The position numbers and the translations under genes were made by a program. The notes below the pieces were generated by a model that saw only the letters and a list, made by a program, of their open reading frames with translations, had not been told where the DNA came from and searched no databases. A DNA stretch of 64,000 nucleotides from Jiulongibacter sediminis (lineage in GTDB: Bacteria > Bacteroidota > Bacteroidia > Cytophagales > Spirosomataceae), in contig NZ_LGTQ01000005.1 of the NCBI RefSeq assembly GCF_001306455.1, forward strand, positions 620,001 through 684,000, written 5' to 3'. Of this stretch, positions 45,137 through 53,769 are shown piece by piece; the stretch's first letter is position 1; each line of letters starts with the position of its first letter.

Positions 45137-46219
45137 ATGAAAAAACTAGTAATCGGATTAGCACTAATTTCGGCATCGTACTTTGCCTCTGCACAGGGGG
45201 TAATGGATTTGGCGAAAGATGCCCAGTGTGAAACATGGCAAAATACGCTTAACCCAATTTTAAAAAGTAGTGAACATCCAAAAAGAGGTATCAAAGCTTC
45301 TACTTGGGTACGTTTGGCAGATGCTTATGCGAACTATACGACTGCCTGTGGTAAGGATTCTACTTCTGCTTTAAAAGCTTGGGATGCCATTCACAAAGCG
45401 AAAGAACTTGATACTGATGGTAAATCTGCCGATGATATTGAGGCACTAATGCATGGCCAATTGATGTATTCAGCGGTTGTTAATCAGGGAGTTGCTCACT
45501 ATAATGCAGGAAACATCGAGAAAGCTACGGAGTATTTTCATATTGGATATGCCGTTGACCCTTCAGATACCTTGACTTCATTGTATGCTGGGATTGCTTC
45601 AAATCAACTTGGTGATACAGAAATGGCAAAGAAAGCTTTTATACACTATGTTGATATAGCCAACGGTGATGACGAGTCTGCTTTTTATAGCCTTAGTAAC
45701 ATGGCTAAAGAAGAGGGTAACGTTGAAGAAGCAATATCTTGGTTAAAGAAAGGTATTGACAGAACAGACAATAAAGAGCTTAGAGGCGAATTGGTAAATC
45801 TGTACATTCAAAACGATATGCTTGATAAGGCGGTTGCGGATTTGGAAGCACTTGTGGAGAAAGATCCTACCAACACTAACGTCATGTTAAATCTTGGTCT
45901 TTTATATGATAATCAGGGAAATACGGACAAGGCACTTGCTATCTACGAAGATATCTTGAAAATTGATCCTGATAACTATGATACGAATTTCAGTATTGCC
46001 GTTGTTCACTTTAATGCTGCTGTAAAAATCAAGCAAAAGGTAGATGCCATGGACATGGACACTTACCAGAAAGAAGGTGCGGCAATTGAAGCTGAAGCTT
46101 GTTCAAAATTCCAGGATGCTAAACCATATTTTGAAAAAGCTCTGGCAGCTAAGCCTGATGCACAAGAGGCTAAAGAAAACCTCGAAAACCTAAACAATGT
46201 TCTTTCTCAGTGTAAATAA
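45137..46219 (+). CDS. Secreted tetratricopeptide-repeat protein
   Basis: A 360-residue protein with a signal peptide (1-19, YFASAQ). TPR-type helical repeats fill the mature part, for example AVVNQGVAHYNAGNIEKATE, AFYSLSNMAKEEGNVEEAI and MLNLGLLYDNQGNTDKALA. It probably acts as a periplasmic scaffold. It follows gyrA, whose stop is 101 bases upstream. A TTG with a 20-base spacer and a poor -7 box gives only a weak promoter. A strong terminator follows. Confidence 0.88.
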   Translation: MKKLVIGLALISASYFASAQGVMDLAKDAQCETWQNTLNPILKSSEHPKRGIKASTWVRLADAYANYTTACGKDSTSALKAWDAIHKAKELDTDGKSADDIEALMHGQLMYSAVVNQGVAHYNAGNIEKATEYFHIGYAVDPSDTLTSLYAGIASNQLGDTEMAKKAFIHYVDIANGDDESAFYSLSNMAKEEGNVEEAISWLKKGIDRTDNKELRGELVNLYIQNDMLDKAVADLEALVEKDPTNTNVMLNLGLLYDNQGNTDKALAIYEDILKIDPDNYDTNFSIAVVHFNAAVKIKQKVDAMDMDTYQKEGAAIEAEACSKFQDAKPYFEKALAAKPDAQEAKENLENLNNVLSQCK

Positions 46220-46252
46220 GAAGAGTTTTCTAATATTATTACTGAAAAATGA

Positions 46253-46282
46253 GGCTATCCTGAAAACAGGGTAGCCTTTTTA
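46253..46282. terminator. Bidirectional terminator
   Basis: Stem AGGCTATCCTG (46253-46263) with CAGGGTAGCCT (46268-46278), loop of four A, with five T after it on the plus strand and a T-run (CATTTTTC) on the minus strand. It separates the TPR gene from the convergent small-protein/XRE operon. Confidence 0.85.
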
Positions 46283-46330
46283 GTATATATTTCTCCTACT
46301 TAACATAATATATATTATACAACAACCAAA

Positions 46331-46510
46331 CTAATCTTTCCATACCTTATTTTTTATGCCAATGCCAATAAGTAATAGCATCAATGGAATAAGAAAGATA
46401 ACAGTAGTTTTGATAGGTTGATTATAATAGAGGTCAATAGCTAAAGCAATAAGGCAAAGAATAAGGGCTATTGAAGGCAAATAAAGATATGCCAATCTTT
46501 TAGAGCTCAT
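46331..46510 (-). CDS. Small two-helix membrane protein (59 residues)
   Basis: Reads MSSKRLAYLYLPSIALILC onward: a first helix (about 9-26, YLPSIALILCLIALAIDL), a short loop YYNQPIKTTV, a second helix (about 37-52, IFLIPLMLLLIGIGI) and a basic end KNKVWKD. It begins 12 bases after the XRE regulator stop on the same strand, so it is very likely co-transcribed with it, and a bidirectional terminator lies downstream. It is short enough to be missed by annotation length limits. Function unknown; its pairing with a regulator is the only clue. Confidence 0.65.
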   Translation of the reverse strand: MSSKRLAYLYLPSIALILCLIALAIDLYYNQPIKTTVIFLIPLMLLLIGIGIKNKVWKD

Positions 46511-46522
46511 AAATATAATAGT

Positions 46523-46966
46523 TTAAGATGGGCTAAATTCTGAAAAAGAATTATCCTCGTAAAATACGACAATTTTAGTAATACGTTTCGAAGTACCCCC
46601 GAGGTTAATACTTTGAGCCACCGCCTGAGAATCGAATAATTCTGGGTGTGTATTCGGATCATTCTGAATACGCGATTCTCTTAACCTGGCCAGTTCGTCT
46701 TTCCTTTCTTCGTCATCTAAACGCTTAGCTATTTTTTTTAGCACTTCCTCAGGAATTCTTTCTCCGTCAAAAGTCCAATTGATTCCCAATTCAGGAAACT
46801 TTTTAACTATTCTTTGAATAATGTCGAGACTGGGTTTATTTCTCCCGGCCGTAATATGGCTTATGACGGGTCTACTTACACCTATATAATCGGCAAACTT
46901 TGAGCTTGAAAAACCAATTGTCGCGATCAGATCAGCGATTTTTAAGTTCAATTCCTCGAGTTCCAT
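46523..46966 (-). CDS. XRE-family helix-turn-helix regulator
   Basis: A 147-residue protein. The HTH (about 8-65) has SSSKFADYIGVSRPVISHIT and NKPSLDIIQRIVKKFPEL, a Cro/C1-type HTH_3. The C-terminal half is a linker (DDEERKDELARLRESRIQ) plus a short strand-rich end (TKRITKIVVFYEDNSFSEF). It is not fused to a peptidase or sensor domain. The promoter (47014-47042) has an ATGTAAAT element in its spacer, and two perfect palindromes lie further upstream, so autoregulation is likely. The 59-residue membrane protein follows. No phage genes are near. Confidence 0.88.
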   Translation of the reverse strand: MELEELNLKIADLIATIGFSSSKFADYIGVSRPVISHITAGRNKPSLDIIQRIVKKFPELGINWTFDGERIPEEVLKKIAKRLDDEERKDELARLRESRIQNDPNTHPELFDSQAVAQSINLGGTSKRITKIVVFYEDNSFSEFSPS

Positions 46967-47013
46967 TTCTTAGTTAAATACAAAAGTGTTTCCAAATGAG
47001 CTACCTCTCTTAA

Positions 47014-47042
47014 CAAAGGTACATCACAAATGTAAATCCCAA
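47014..47042 (-). promoter_or_regulatory. Promoter of the XRE operon with an internal operator-like half-site
   Basis: On the minus strand TTG (47042-47040) and, after 18 bases, TACCTTTG (47021-47014). The spacer contains ATTTACAT (47037-47030), the same octamer that forms each half of the palindrome at 47083-47096. Confidence 0.65.
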
Positions 47043-47065
47043 AGTTAACAAATGCAAATAATTCC

Positions 47066-47096
47066 TTACATAATGTTTACTTATGTAAATTTACAT
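47066..47096. promoter_or_regulatory. Overlapping palindromes, candidate XRE operator
   Basis: TTACATAA (47066-47073), seven bases, TTATGTAA (47081-47088): a perfect 8-bp inverted repeat. Its right arm is shared with the 14-bp palindrome ATGTAAATTTACAT (47083-47096). It lies about 25 bases upstream of the XRE -33 box. Confidence 0.5.
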
Positions 47097-47343
47097 TTAT
47101 AAACAGATTGTAAGCATCAAAACGTAATAAACAAACATATATCATAACTTTTAAAAGTTAGATTTCGATCTCTTTAATATACTTTTTACATTTCTTACTT
47201 GCATTACACTTATAATTTACACACCTTTGTCATGTAAGCCGATCAAATACTGGATTCTAGACTTACGTGCATTCTTTAAAAAGTATAATATTTACGCTTT
47301 CCTAATTTAATAACAAAGAGCCCTTTGAGGCACTTCGCAAAAG

Positions 47344-47376
47344 AAAAGCCCGGACGTTTTATCGCCCGGGCTTTTT
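47344..47376. terminator. dapD terminator
   Basis: AAAAGCCCGG (47344-47353) with CCGGGCTTTT (47366-47375), 10-bp stem with a 12-base loop, A-run on one side and T-run on the other. It is placed right for dapD on the minus strand and would also stop plus-strand transcripts. Confidence 0.8.
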
Positions 47377-47398
47377 AATTATTAAGGAGCTACTCAGC

Positions 47399-48217
47399 TT
47401 AAACAGCTACATCATTCTCTCTTAATGCATCATTTAATGAAGTTTTAAGATCTGTACTCTCTTTTCTCTTGCCAATAATCAACGCACATGGAATCTGATA
47501 TTCTCCCGCCGGGAATTGCTTTGTTCTGGTACCGGGAATAACAACACTATTCGCAGGAACCTCGCCTTTATAAACAACAGGCTCATTACCAGTAACGTCA
47601 ATAATCTGAGAACTTTTTGTCAAAGTAACACCAGCACCTAGAACCGCCCTTTTGCCTACATGCACACCCTCAACTACGATACAACGAGAACCGATAAATG
47701 CACCATCTTCAATAATAACAGGCGAAGCTTGAGCCGGCTCTAGTACGCCACCTATTCCTACACCACCACTCAGGTGCACATCCTTGCCTATTTGGGCACA
47801 GCTTCCGACAGTCGCCCAGGTGTCAACCATTGTCCCTGAATCTACATATGCTCCTATATTTACGTAACTAGGCATCAGGATAGCTCCTGGAGCGATATAA
47901 GCCCCGTAGCGTGCCGTCGCTGGAGGAACAACTCTAACTCCAGCCTCTGAATAGTTTTTCTTCAACATCATTTTGTCATGATACTCAAAGATGCCTACTT
48001 CTTCAGTTTCCATTTTTCTTAATGGGAAATAAAGAATGATAGCCTTTTTTACCCACTCATTGACTTGCCAATTCCCATCTGCAAGAGGCTCAGCGACACG
48101 CAATTGACCTTTATCAACCTGCTCAACCACTGTCTCAATGGCTTTAACCACTGCTGCATCTTTTAAAAGTGTCCTGTCTTCCCAGGCCTGAAGAATGATG
48201 TTCTGATCGATTTCCAT
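47399..48217 (-). CDS. dapD: 2,3,4,5-tetrahydropyridine-2,6-dicarboxylate N-succinyltransferase
   Basis: A 272-residue left-handed beta-helix acyltransferase of the succinylase branch of lysine/meso-DAP synthesis. The N-terminal helical part (IILQAWEDRTLLKDAAV) precedes hexapeptide repeats (YGAYIAPGAILMPSYVNIGAYVDS, GSCAQIGKDVHLSGGVGIGG, EDGAFIGSRCIVVEGVHVG). The C-terminus has VVIPGTRTKQ and CALIIGKRKEST. It serves peptidoglycan and lysine supply. It is single, ending in a terminator, with a weak TAGTTTTG element 173 bases upstream (48397-48390). Confidence 0.96.
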   Translation of the reverse strand: MEIDQNIILQAWEDRTLLKDAAVVKAIETVVEQVDKGQLRVAEPLADGNWQVNEWVKKAIILYFPLRKMETEEVGIFEYHDKMMLKKNYSEAGVRVVPPATARYGAYIAPGAILMPSYVNIGAYVDSGTMVDTWATVGSCAQIGKDVHLSGGVGIGGVLEPAQASPVIIEDGAFIGSRCIVVEGVHVGKRAVLGAGVTLTKSSQIIDVTGNEPVVYKGEVPANSVVIPGTRTKQFPAGEYQIPCALIIGKRKESTDLKTSLNDALRENDVAV

Positions 48218-48647
48218 AGAACTATTTGGTGAAAAAAATAATAAATTAATACTTTATAAAGAATAATATAACTTACTGAATTGCAAATGATTGACGACAG
48301 CATGAAACTCTAAATTGCAAAGTTTCAGAATTGAGCATTTTGGATCCAAATATTATTTGGCTTGGCTCCTGCCCTCATGATTCAGCACGCAAAACTAAGA
48401 CATATTTCTAAATTGCCCCTCTCCCGCCCTGATGAGGAGGAATTAAAATTGTTAAACCAGCCCACCTAAACTCGATAAGAGCTAGCTATTAATGTTAGCA
48501 TATTCTTATTGAAGCTATTTCATTGTATTAAAAGCCCGTGGAAATTGTACTATTAAAGCAATAAATAGAGCATTTAGAGTAATAGTTTCGGGTTATCTGA
48601 AAAGTGTTATTTTTGTCCTTTCTTTTACCAAACAAATATTTTACTCA
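48218..48647. other. Divergent dapD-gap intergenic region
   Basis: No gene is supported. Contents: an inverted repeat TGAAACT/AGTTTCA (48303-48309, 48321-48327) and a small hairpin CCAAAT/ATTTGG (48346-48360) in the dapD-side half, a lone minus-strand -7 element TAGTTTTG (48397-48390), and the gap promoter elements TTTCG (48586-48590) and TATTTTTG (48609-48616) on the plus strand. The middle is AT-rich without further structure that I can see. Confidence 0.6.
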
Positions 48648-49652
48648 ATGACAGACATTAAAGTTGCTATCAACGGTTTTGGGAGAATCGGAAGATTGGT
48701 TTACCGCCAAATCTATGATATGAAAGGTATTGATATTGTGGCAATTAACGACTTGACAAGTCCGGCTACATTAGCTCACCTTCTTAAATATGATACTGCT
48801 CAGGGTAGATTTGACCAGGAGGTTAAGGCTACAGATAACAGTATTATCGTAAACGGTGACGAAATAAACATATACTCACAGCGTGATCCTTCTCAAATTC
48901 CATGGGCTGATCATGATGTTGATGTAGTATTGGAGTGCACTGGTTTCTTCGCAAGTGATGAAAAGGCTTCTGCTCACCTTACTGCAGGTGCTAAAAAGGT
49001 GGTTATTTCTGCACCGGCTACAGGTGATGTGAAAATGATTGTTTACGGTGTAAACCATGAAACTCTTGACGGTTCTGAAACAATTATTTCTGGTGCTTCT
49101 TGTACTACGAACTGTCTTGCCCCAATGGCTAAAGTCTTGAACGACTCATTTGGTATCAAGTCTGGTTTGATGACAACCATTCATGCGTACACCAATGATC
49201 AGAATACTCAGGATGCCCCTCATAAAGATTTGAGAAGAGCGAGAGCTGCGGCTCAGAACATCGTACCAAACACTACTGGTGCTGCTAAGGCAATTGGCAA
49301 AGTTCTTCCTGAACTCAATGGTATTCTTGACGGTGCTGCACAGCGTGTACCTACCTTGACGGGGTCTCTAACTGAGCTTTTCACTGTTCTTGATAAGAAA
49401 GTAACAGCTGAAGAAATCAATGCAGCTATGAAAGCAGCAGCAAGCGAGAGCTATGGTTACACTGAAGATGAGATTGTAAGCTCTGATATTATTGGTATCA
49501 CGTACGGTTCATTATTTGATGCTACTCAAACTAAAGTTCAAACAGTTGGTGATTCTCAAATCGTGAAAACTGTGAGCTGGTATGATAATGAAATGTCTTA
49601 CGTTTCTCAATTGGTTAGAACAGTTCAGCATTTCGCAGGTTTGATCGCATAA
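48648..49652 (+). CDS. gap: Type I glyceraldehyde-3-phosphate dehydrogenase
   Basis: A 334-residue glycolytic enzyme. The NAD site starts [13 protein letters not shown]. The catalytic Cys is C152 in [12 protein letters not shown]. The phosphate site includes [17 protein letters not shown] and [11 protein letters not shown]. The C-terminus has [18 protein letters not shown] -7 box TATTTTTG ends 31 bases before the ATG. A strong terminator follows. Confidence 0.97.
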   Translation: MTDIKVAINGFGRIGRLVYRQIYDMKGIDIVAINDLTSPATLAHLLKYDTAQGRFDQEVKATDNSIIVNGDEINIYSQRDPSQIPWADHDVDVVLECTGFFASDEKASAHLTAGAKKVVISAPATGDVKMIVYGVNHETLDGSETIISGASCTTNCLAPMAKVLNDSFGIKSGLMTTIHAYTNDQNTQDAPHKDLRRARAAAQNIVPNTTGAAKAIGKVLPELNGILDGAAQRVPTLTGSLTELFTVLDKKVTAEEINAAMKAAASESYGYTEDEIVSSDIIGITYGSLFDATQTKVQTVGDSQIVKTVSWYDNEMSYVSQLVRTVQHFAGLIA

Positions 49653-49673
49653 TCAAACTATTAGTCTATAAGC

Positions 49674-49708
49674 AAAAAGCTCCGGCTGTGATTAGTCGGA
49701 GCTTTTTT
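49674..49708. terminator. Terminator between gap and trmB
   Basis: AAAAAGCTCCG (49674-49684) with CGGAGCTTTTTT (49697-49708), 11-bp stem with a 12-base loop. A-run and T-run make it work for both convergent genes. Confidence 0.85.
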
Positions 49709-49736
49709 GTGTCCAAGTATTTAAATCCCAGATATT

Positions 49737-50393
49737 CTAGTTTTTCAACTGGCACTTAATGTAGTTGATTGTGTAACCTTTCTCCATCCACAGGCCCTCA
49801 TAATGTGTTTTAATACCATAATGGTCTTCCAGAAGAGGTGAATTATACAGGTCATTAGTATTACCCATAATCTTAAAATCAGCGTCATCCGAGAGTTTCT
49901 CTAAGGTATACTCATAGAGAAAAGGGCTATCAGTCTTTAAAATGAATTTCCCTCCAGGTTTTAGGTACTTCTTGTACTCGGCCAGGAAATGATCGTTGGT
50001 TAATCTCCGCTTTTCTTCTTTGTCTCGCGGTTGAGGATCGGGGTGAATCAGCCAAATCTCCTCAATAGAAGACTCTTCAAAGAATTCTTCTAAAAATTGG
50101 ATGCCCGTTCTAAGGAAAGCGGCATTCTCCAAACCCTTTTCAATACATCGTTTGCTACCTCTTGCTATTCGATCACCTTTGATATCAATGCCAATAATAT
50201 TAACATCAGGTCTATTTTCAGCTAATCCAACAGTATACTCACCTTTACCACAAGCCAACTCTAGTACTAAGGAATTGTTGTTTTTAAAGTATTCATGCCA
50301 TTGCCCTTTGATAGTTGTGTATAAGGGTTTCCCCCTTTCTATAACATTATGGGCTTCTCTATTATGTTGAAATCGGTGCTGTTTACGTCTCAA
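49737..50393 (-). CDS. trmB: tRNA (guanine(46)-N7)-methyltransferase TrmB
   Basis: A 218-residue SAM-dependent methyltransferase. Motif I is LVLELACGKGEYTVGLA, followed by NIIGIDIKGDRIARG. The catalytic/tRNA region contains EEIWLIHPDPQPRDKEEKRRL and the C-terminal segment KTHYEGLWMEKGYTINYI. It makes m7G46 in tRNA. It follows folC after 3 bases as the last gene of the envelope-type operon. Confidence 0.96.
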   Translation of the reverse strand: MRRKQHRFQHNREAHNVIERGKPLYTTIKGQWHEYFKNNNSLVLELACGKGEYTVGLAENRPDVNIIGIDIKGDRIARGSKRCIEKGLENAAFLRTGIQFLEEFFEESSIEEIWLIHPDPQPRDKEEKRRLTNDHFLAEYKKYLKPGGKFILKTDSPFLYEYTLEKLSDDADFKIMGNTNDLYNSPLLEDHYGIKTHYEGLWMEKGYTINYIKCQLKN

Positions 50394-50396
50394 TAC

Positions 50397-51695
50397 TTAT
50401 AAAATGTTTATTTCTGCTACTAAATAGGTGCTTCCACCAATAAAAATAAGGTCCTCAGCCCCCGCTATTGAAAGTACTTTTTCAAGGGCCGAATTGACAT
50501 CTTGGTACCCACCACCAATATTATTAAATATGCTATTTATTTTAGCATATTTAATAATACTCTCAGGATCGGCAGATCTCGGCGAATCAAAACCGGAAAA
50601 ATAATAATGAGCTTTCTGAGGTAAAATTCGTAGTACCTTACCCCAGTCTTTGTCCTTTGAAAAACCTAAAATGATATGTAAATCGCCCTTTTTATAAGTC
50701 AGAAGCTTTTTTCGGGTATACTCGAACGCCTCAGTATTATGCCCAGTATCACAAATGACTAATGGATGGTCATTCAATTTTTGCCAACGACCTTTTAAAC
50801 CCGTATTAAGGATGACCTTTTCTATTCCATTTTGAATATTCCAATCAGAAATCTGAAAATGACCTTCTTTTTTCAAAATTTCTAAGCTGGCCAAAACACC
50901 GGAAAAATTTTTTGACTGATAATTTCCCTCAAGACCACACTTTTGTGTCCACTTATTTCCTGAAGCTAAAACACTAACTAAATAATTAGGTGTTCCTTCA
51001 TTAGTTTCTTCCACTTTGATAAGGTCCTGGCTAAAGTAGATTCCAGAATCTTTCTCATCAGCCAACTTTTTAAAAACCTTAGCCGTTTCTTCTTGAAACT
51101 CGGATATCACCACCGGAACTCCGGGTTTAATAATTCCACCTTTTTCGAAGGCAATTTGTTCGAGAGTATCACCCAAGATGTCTGTATGATCATATCCAAT
51201 ATTGGTGATTAGTGAAAGAACCGGTATGATAATGTTGGTGGAGTCCAAACGCCCACCCAACCCGACTTCAATCACCGCAGCGTCGACTTTTTCATCGGAG
51301 AAGAGCTGAAATGCCAAAGCTACAGTCACCTCAAAGAAAGATGGTTTGAGCTCTTCAATGAATTCTTTATGCCTTTCTATGAATTGAATGACATATTCTT
51401 CAGGGCACATCAGGCCATTTACCTTAAATCTTTCTCTGAAATCTTTTAAATGAGGACTGGTGTACAGGCCTGTTTTATATCCCGCTTCCTGTAGAACAGA
51501 GGCGATCATATGCGAGGAGCTTCCTTTACCATTAGTGCCGGCCACATGAATGGTCTTGAAATTATTTTGAGGATTTCCGAGGTGATCGCAAAAAGCAATG
51601 ATATTACGCAAATCTTTCTTTAAAGCCGCAGATCCTGACTTTTGAAAAGCAGGTAATCGATCGTAGAGATAATTGACAGTTTGTTGATAATCCAT
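50397..51695 (-). CDS. folC: Bifunctional dihydrofolate/folylpolyglutamate synthase
   Basis: A 432-residue Mur-ligase-family enzyme adding glutamate to folates. The P-loop is HVAGTNGKGSSSHMIASVL. Further blocks are YTSPHLKDFRERF, AAVIEVGLGGRLDSTNII, IGYDHTDILGDTLEQIAFEKGGI and CDTGHNTEAFEYT. It lies 30 bases after the TonB-like gene and before trmB; folC behind a TonB-type gene is a recurrent order in Bacteroidota. Confidence 0.96.
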   Translation of the reverse strand: MDYQQTVNYLYDRLPAFQKSGSAALKKDLRNIIAFCDHLGNPQNNFKTIHVAGTNGKGSSSHMIASVLQEAGYKTGLYTSPHLKDFRERFKVNGLMCPEEYVIQFIERHKEFIEELKPSFFEVTVALAFQLFSDEKVDAAVIEVGLGGRLDSTNIIIPVLSLITNIGYDHTDILGDTLEQIAFEKGGIIKPGVPVVISEFQEETAKVFKKLADEKDSGIYFSQDLIKVEETNEGTPNYLVSVLASGNKWTQKCGLEGNYQSKNFSGVLASLEILKKEGHFQISDWNIQNGIEKVILNTGLKGRWQKLNDHPLVICDTGHNTEAFEYTRKKLLTYKKGDLHIILGFSKDKDWGKVLRILPQKAHYYFSGFDSPRSADPESIIKYAKINSIFNNIGGGYQDVNSALEKVLSIAGAEDLIFIGGSTYLVAEINIL

Positions 51696-51725
51696 TTAAG
51701 GCTCTAATAGGCCGCAAAAATAGAC

Positions 51726-52652
51726 TTAATTTGTAATATTTATGGTAATCGTTCCAGTAGATCTTGAAGGCGGCGTACCCTGAGGTGTAAGGAAAGATCC
51801 AAGACTGCGTTGAATGTAAGATTTGTAATAATTGGTAACACTCGGGCTAACCGTAGTGCTCCTTACTTGAATTCCAATTACATCACCACGATCATCAACA
51901 GTTACTGAAAAAACAATCCTTCCAGTTTCAGATGAAGCATCTTTTGGAATACTTAGTGCTCTTTTACTCCAGCCGCTTAGACCAGAAATAGAACTCCCGG
52001 AACCCCCTGAGCCCGGATTTCCATATAAACTTTTTCCATCAGGAGTACCCCGGGGATCTCCCTGATCTCCAACTGCACCAGGAGCCCCGTCCCCATTGTT
52101 GTTTCCACCAATTCCGTCTCTGGTTCCCGTTGTACCGTTTGAATTGCTGCCGCTACCCGATTTTTTCATAACAGAACCCTGATCTACGCTTCTGGCTGGT
52201 TTGGGAGGAGTTGTACTCACAGGTGCTGTCGATGAAGTTTTGGTCGAAGTTGAAGTTGTAGGAGTCTTCTTCATGGTTACCGGTGTAGGTTCTGCCTCTG
52301 AAGTTATAACCGGTGGTGTCTTTTGAGTGCTTGTTTTTGTACTTCTTGTCGGAGTGCTCGGTTGAGGAACAGCCGGTTGTGGTGTACTTACAGCTTTATT
52401 ACTCGTTGAGTTATCAGCTGGTTTTACGTCATAATTATTTGGAGAAGTATTCGCCTTATTGGTGGTTTGTAAGTCACCATAACCAGTGAGATCTATACCA
52501 TAATTGAGATCAACGCCCATGGCAATTTCCTCTTCCGGTACTTCATATATGATTTTGAAAAAAATCAAAGAGGCCAAAAACAAGGCATAAAGCCCCGTAC
52601 TTATGATTAGAGCCTTATTTCTAATGTCTTTATTATTTATTGCTAACTCCAT
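51726..52652 (-). CDS. TonB-like protein with low-complexity linker
   Basis: A 308-residue protein (start at 52652, MELAINNKD; an ATG three codons earlier is possible). One N-terminal helix (about 15-33, ALIISTGLYALFLASLIFF) anchors it. A long Thr/Ser/Pro/Gly linker (PSTPTRSTKTSTQKTPP, then a Gly/Asn-rich part, about 60-220) spans the periplasm. The C-terminus (RIVFSVTVDDRGDVIGIQV) is TonB- or TolA-like. It overlaps the HU/SPOR gene by about 20 bases. ExbB and ExbD, usually next to such genes, are not between it and the neighbours. Confidence 0.8.
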   Translation of the reverse strand: MELAINNKDIRNKALIISTGLYALFLASLIFFKIIYEVPEEEIAMGVDLNYGIDLTGYGDLQTTNKANTSPNNYDVKPADNSTSNKAVSTPQPAVPQPSTPTRSTKTSTQKTPPVITSEAEPTPVTMKKTPTTSTSTKTSSTAPVSTTPPKPARSVDQGSVMKKSGSGSNSNGTTGTRDGIGGNNNGDGAPGAVGDQGDPRGTPDGKSLYGNPGSGGSGSSISGLSGWSKRALSIPKDASSETGRIVFSVTVDDRGDVIGIQVRSTTVSPSVTNYYKSYIQRSLGSFLTPQGTPPSRSTGTITINITN

Positions 52653-53751
52653 TTTCGTCAAAATAAACGGACGTCAATCCGGTAAATTCTTCTATTCTAT
52701 TTGACATGGCTTCTGCCTCTTCTACTGAATTAACGCCGACATACACCCTTCTCATATCATTAACCAGTCTTATTTCAGCATCAAAACCCGCATTCTTCAT
52801 TTTCTCCAGAAGTCGATCAGCATTTGTTTTACTTTTGAATAAGCCTGCGGCCACCTCAAAAGGATATTTTCTTTGTTCAGAGACCCTTCCTTCACGATAC
52901 TTCACAGGTTCTGAAGTATTATTCTCAACCGCCGTTACAATTGAATCTTGAGTGGACGTCTCAGCAGAAGAAAGAGAATCTGATTCAACGACAGCACCTT
53001 CATCGAATTGTTCAGAAACTACTTCTTCTTCTTTCTTGAAGGGTTTTTCGAGCATTACATAGTACAGGCCTCCAAAAATCAGAAGCAGTGGCAAAATGTA
53101 GATAAGATACCTGCCCCAATTGATACCAGCTTCTTCATACTCTTCATCATAGGATTCTTCTATTTCAGAGAGCTGATCATTGCCGACCTCGGTCTGCTGA
53201 TCATTTTTGACTTCTTGCGTCTCATCAAGGATGACAGGAGCTATTATATTGTCGTCTTCCTCTTCTACTGCTTCTTCTGATTGATTTTCTTCAATACTAT
53301 CTAACACCTCTGATTCACCTGGAACATCAGTAGCCAGATTTACTTCTATTGTCTGATCAAAATCAGGCTTTGTGTAATAATTGGTATCAGAATTAAACTC
53401 TCCTTTGAGGATTTCTTTGTCCTCATCATAAAGCATAATACAATCATTGGCCAGAACAACTTTATCATTTTTATTGAGAGATGACTTCAATTCAAAAGTG
53501 AATTCTTTGAGCTGCAGCTCAACTTCAGAAAAGGGTTTATGCTCCTTTTTCAGCACATAATTGATGAACTTCTTTTCTTCATCTTTAGCCAGCAAACCAT
53601 TGAAAGTAAACGATTTTACCGGTTCTATAACCTGTCCGGAATCATCCATTGAAGCTTGGGCAAAAGAGGCAATAAAGGCTCCCAAGCCCGGTACAATAAA
53701 GAAATCGAAGTCGTAGAGTGCTTCTTTAATGTACTTCTCAAAGTTAATCAT
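52633..53751 (-). CDS. HU (CCDC81-like)/SPOR-domain membrane protein
   Basis: A 372-residue protein. The N-terminal part (about 1-125) starts INFEKYIKEALYDFDFFIVPGLGAF, a CCDC81-like HU domain pair. An acidic stretch (EEAVEEEDDN, DEEYEEAG) precedes a membrane helix (about 216-234, YLIYILPLLLIFGGLYYVML). The C-terminal SPOR domain (about 298-365: YPFEVAAGLFKSKTNADRLL, RRVYVGVNSVEEAEAM) binds denuded glycan strands at septa. The HU-TM-SPOR form is a Bacteroidota signature and links cytoplasm to cell wall at division. It is operonic with its neighbours. Confidence 0.9.
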   Translation of the reverse strand: MINFEKYIKEALYDFDFFIVPGLGAFIASFAQASMDDSGQVIEPVKSFTFNGLLAKDEEKKFINYVLKKEHKPFSEVELQLKEFTFELKSSLNKNDKVVLANDCIMLYDEDKEILKGEFNSDTNYYTKPDFDQTIEVNLATDVPGESEVLDSIEENQSEEAVEEEDDNIIAPVILDETQEVKNDQQTEVGNDQLSEIEESYDEEYEEAGINWGRYLIYILPLLLIFGGLYYVMLEKPFKKEEEVVSEQFDEGAVVESDSLSSAETSTQDSIVTAVENNTSEPVKYREGRVSEQRKYPFEVAAGLFKSKTNADRLLEKMKNAGFDAEIRLVNDMRRVYVGVNSVEEAEAMSNRIEEFTGLTSVYFDENGVSNK

Positions 53752-53769
53752 ATGGGAAAGCGGCTAAAT

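Larger units (their letters stand above)
46967..47398. other. AT-rich control region between XRE gene and dapD
   Basis: No gene is visible. It holds the XRE promoter, an inverted repeat TTACATAA-N7-TTATGTAA (47066-47088), an overlapping 14-bp palindrome ATGTAAATTTACAT (47083-47096), a 16-bp palindrome TAACTTTTAAAAGTTA (47145-47160), several isolated TTACA/TGTAA pentamers up to 47238, and the dapD terminator at 47344-47376. Both strands were read for small ORFs; none longer than about ten codons with a plausible start was seen. Confidence 0.7.

Noticed and set aside
46306-46319. 14-bp palindrome ATAATATATATTAT as an operator
   Set aside because: It consists only of A and T and is of low complexity; such palindromes are expected by chance in this gap.
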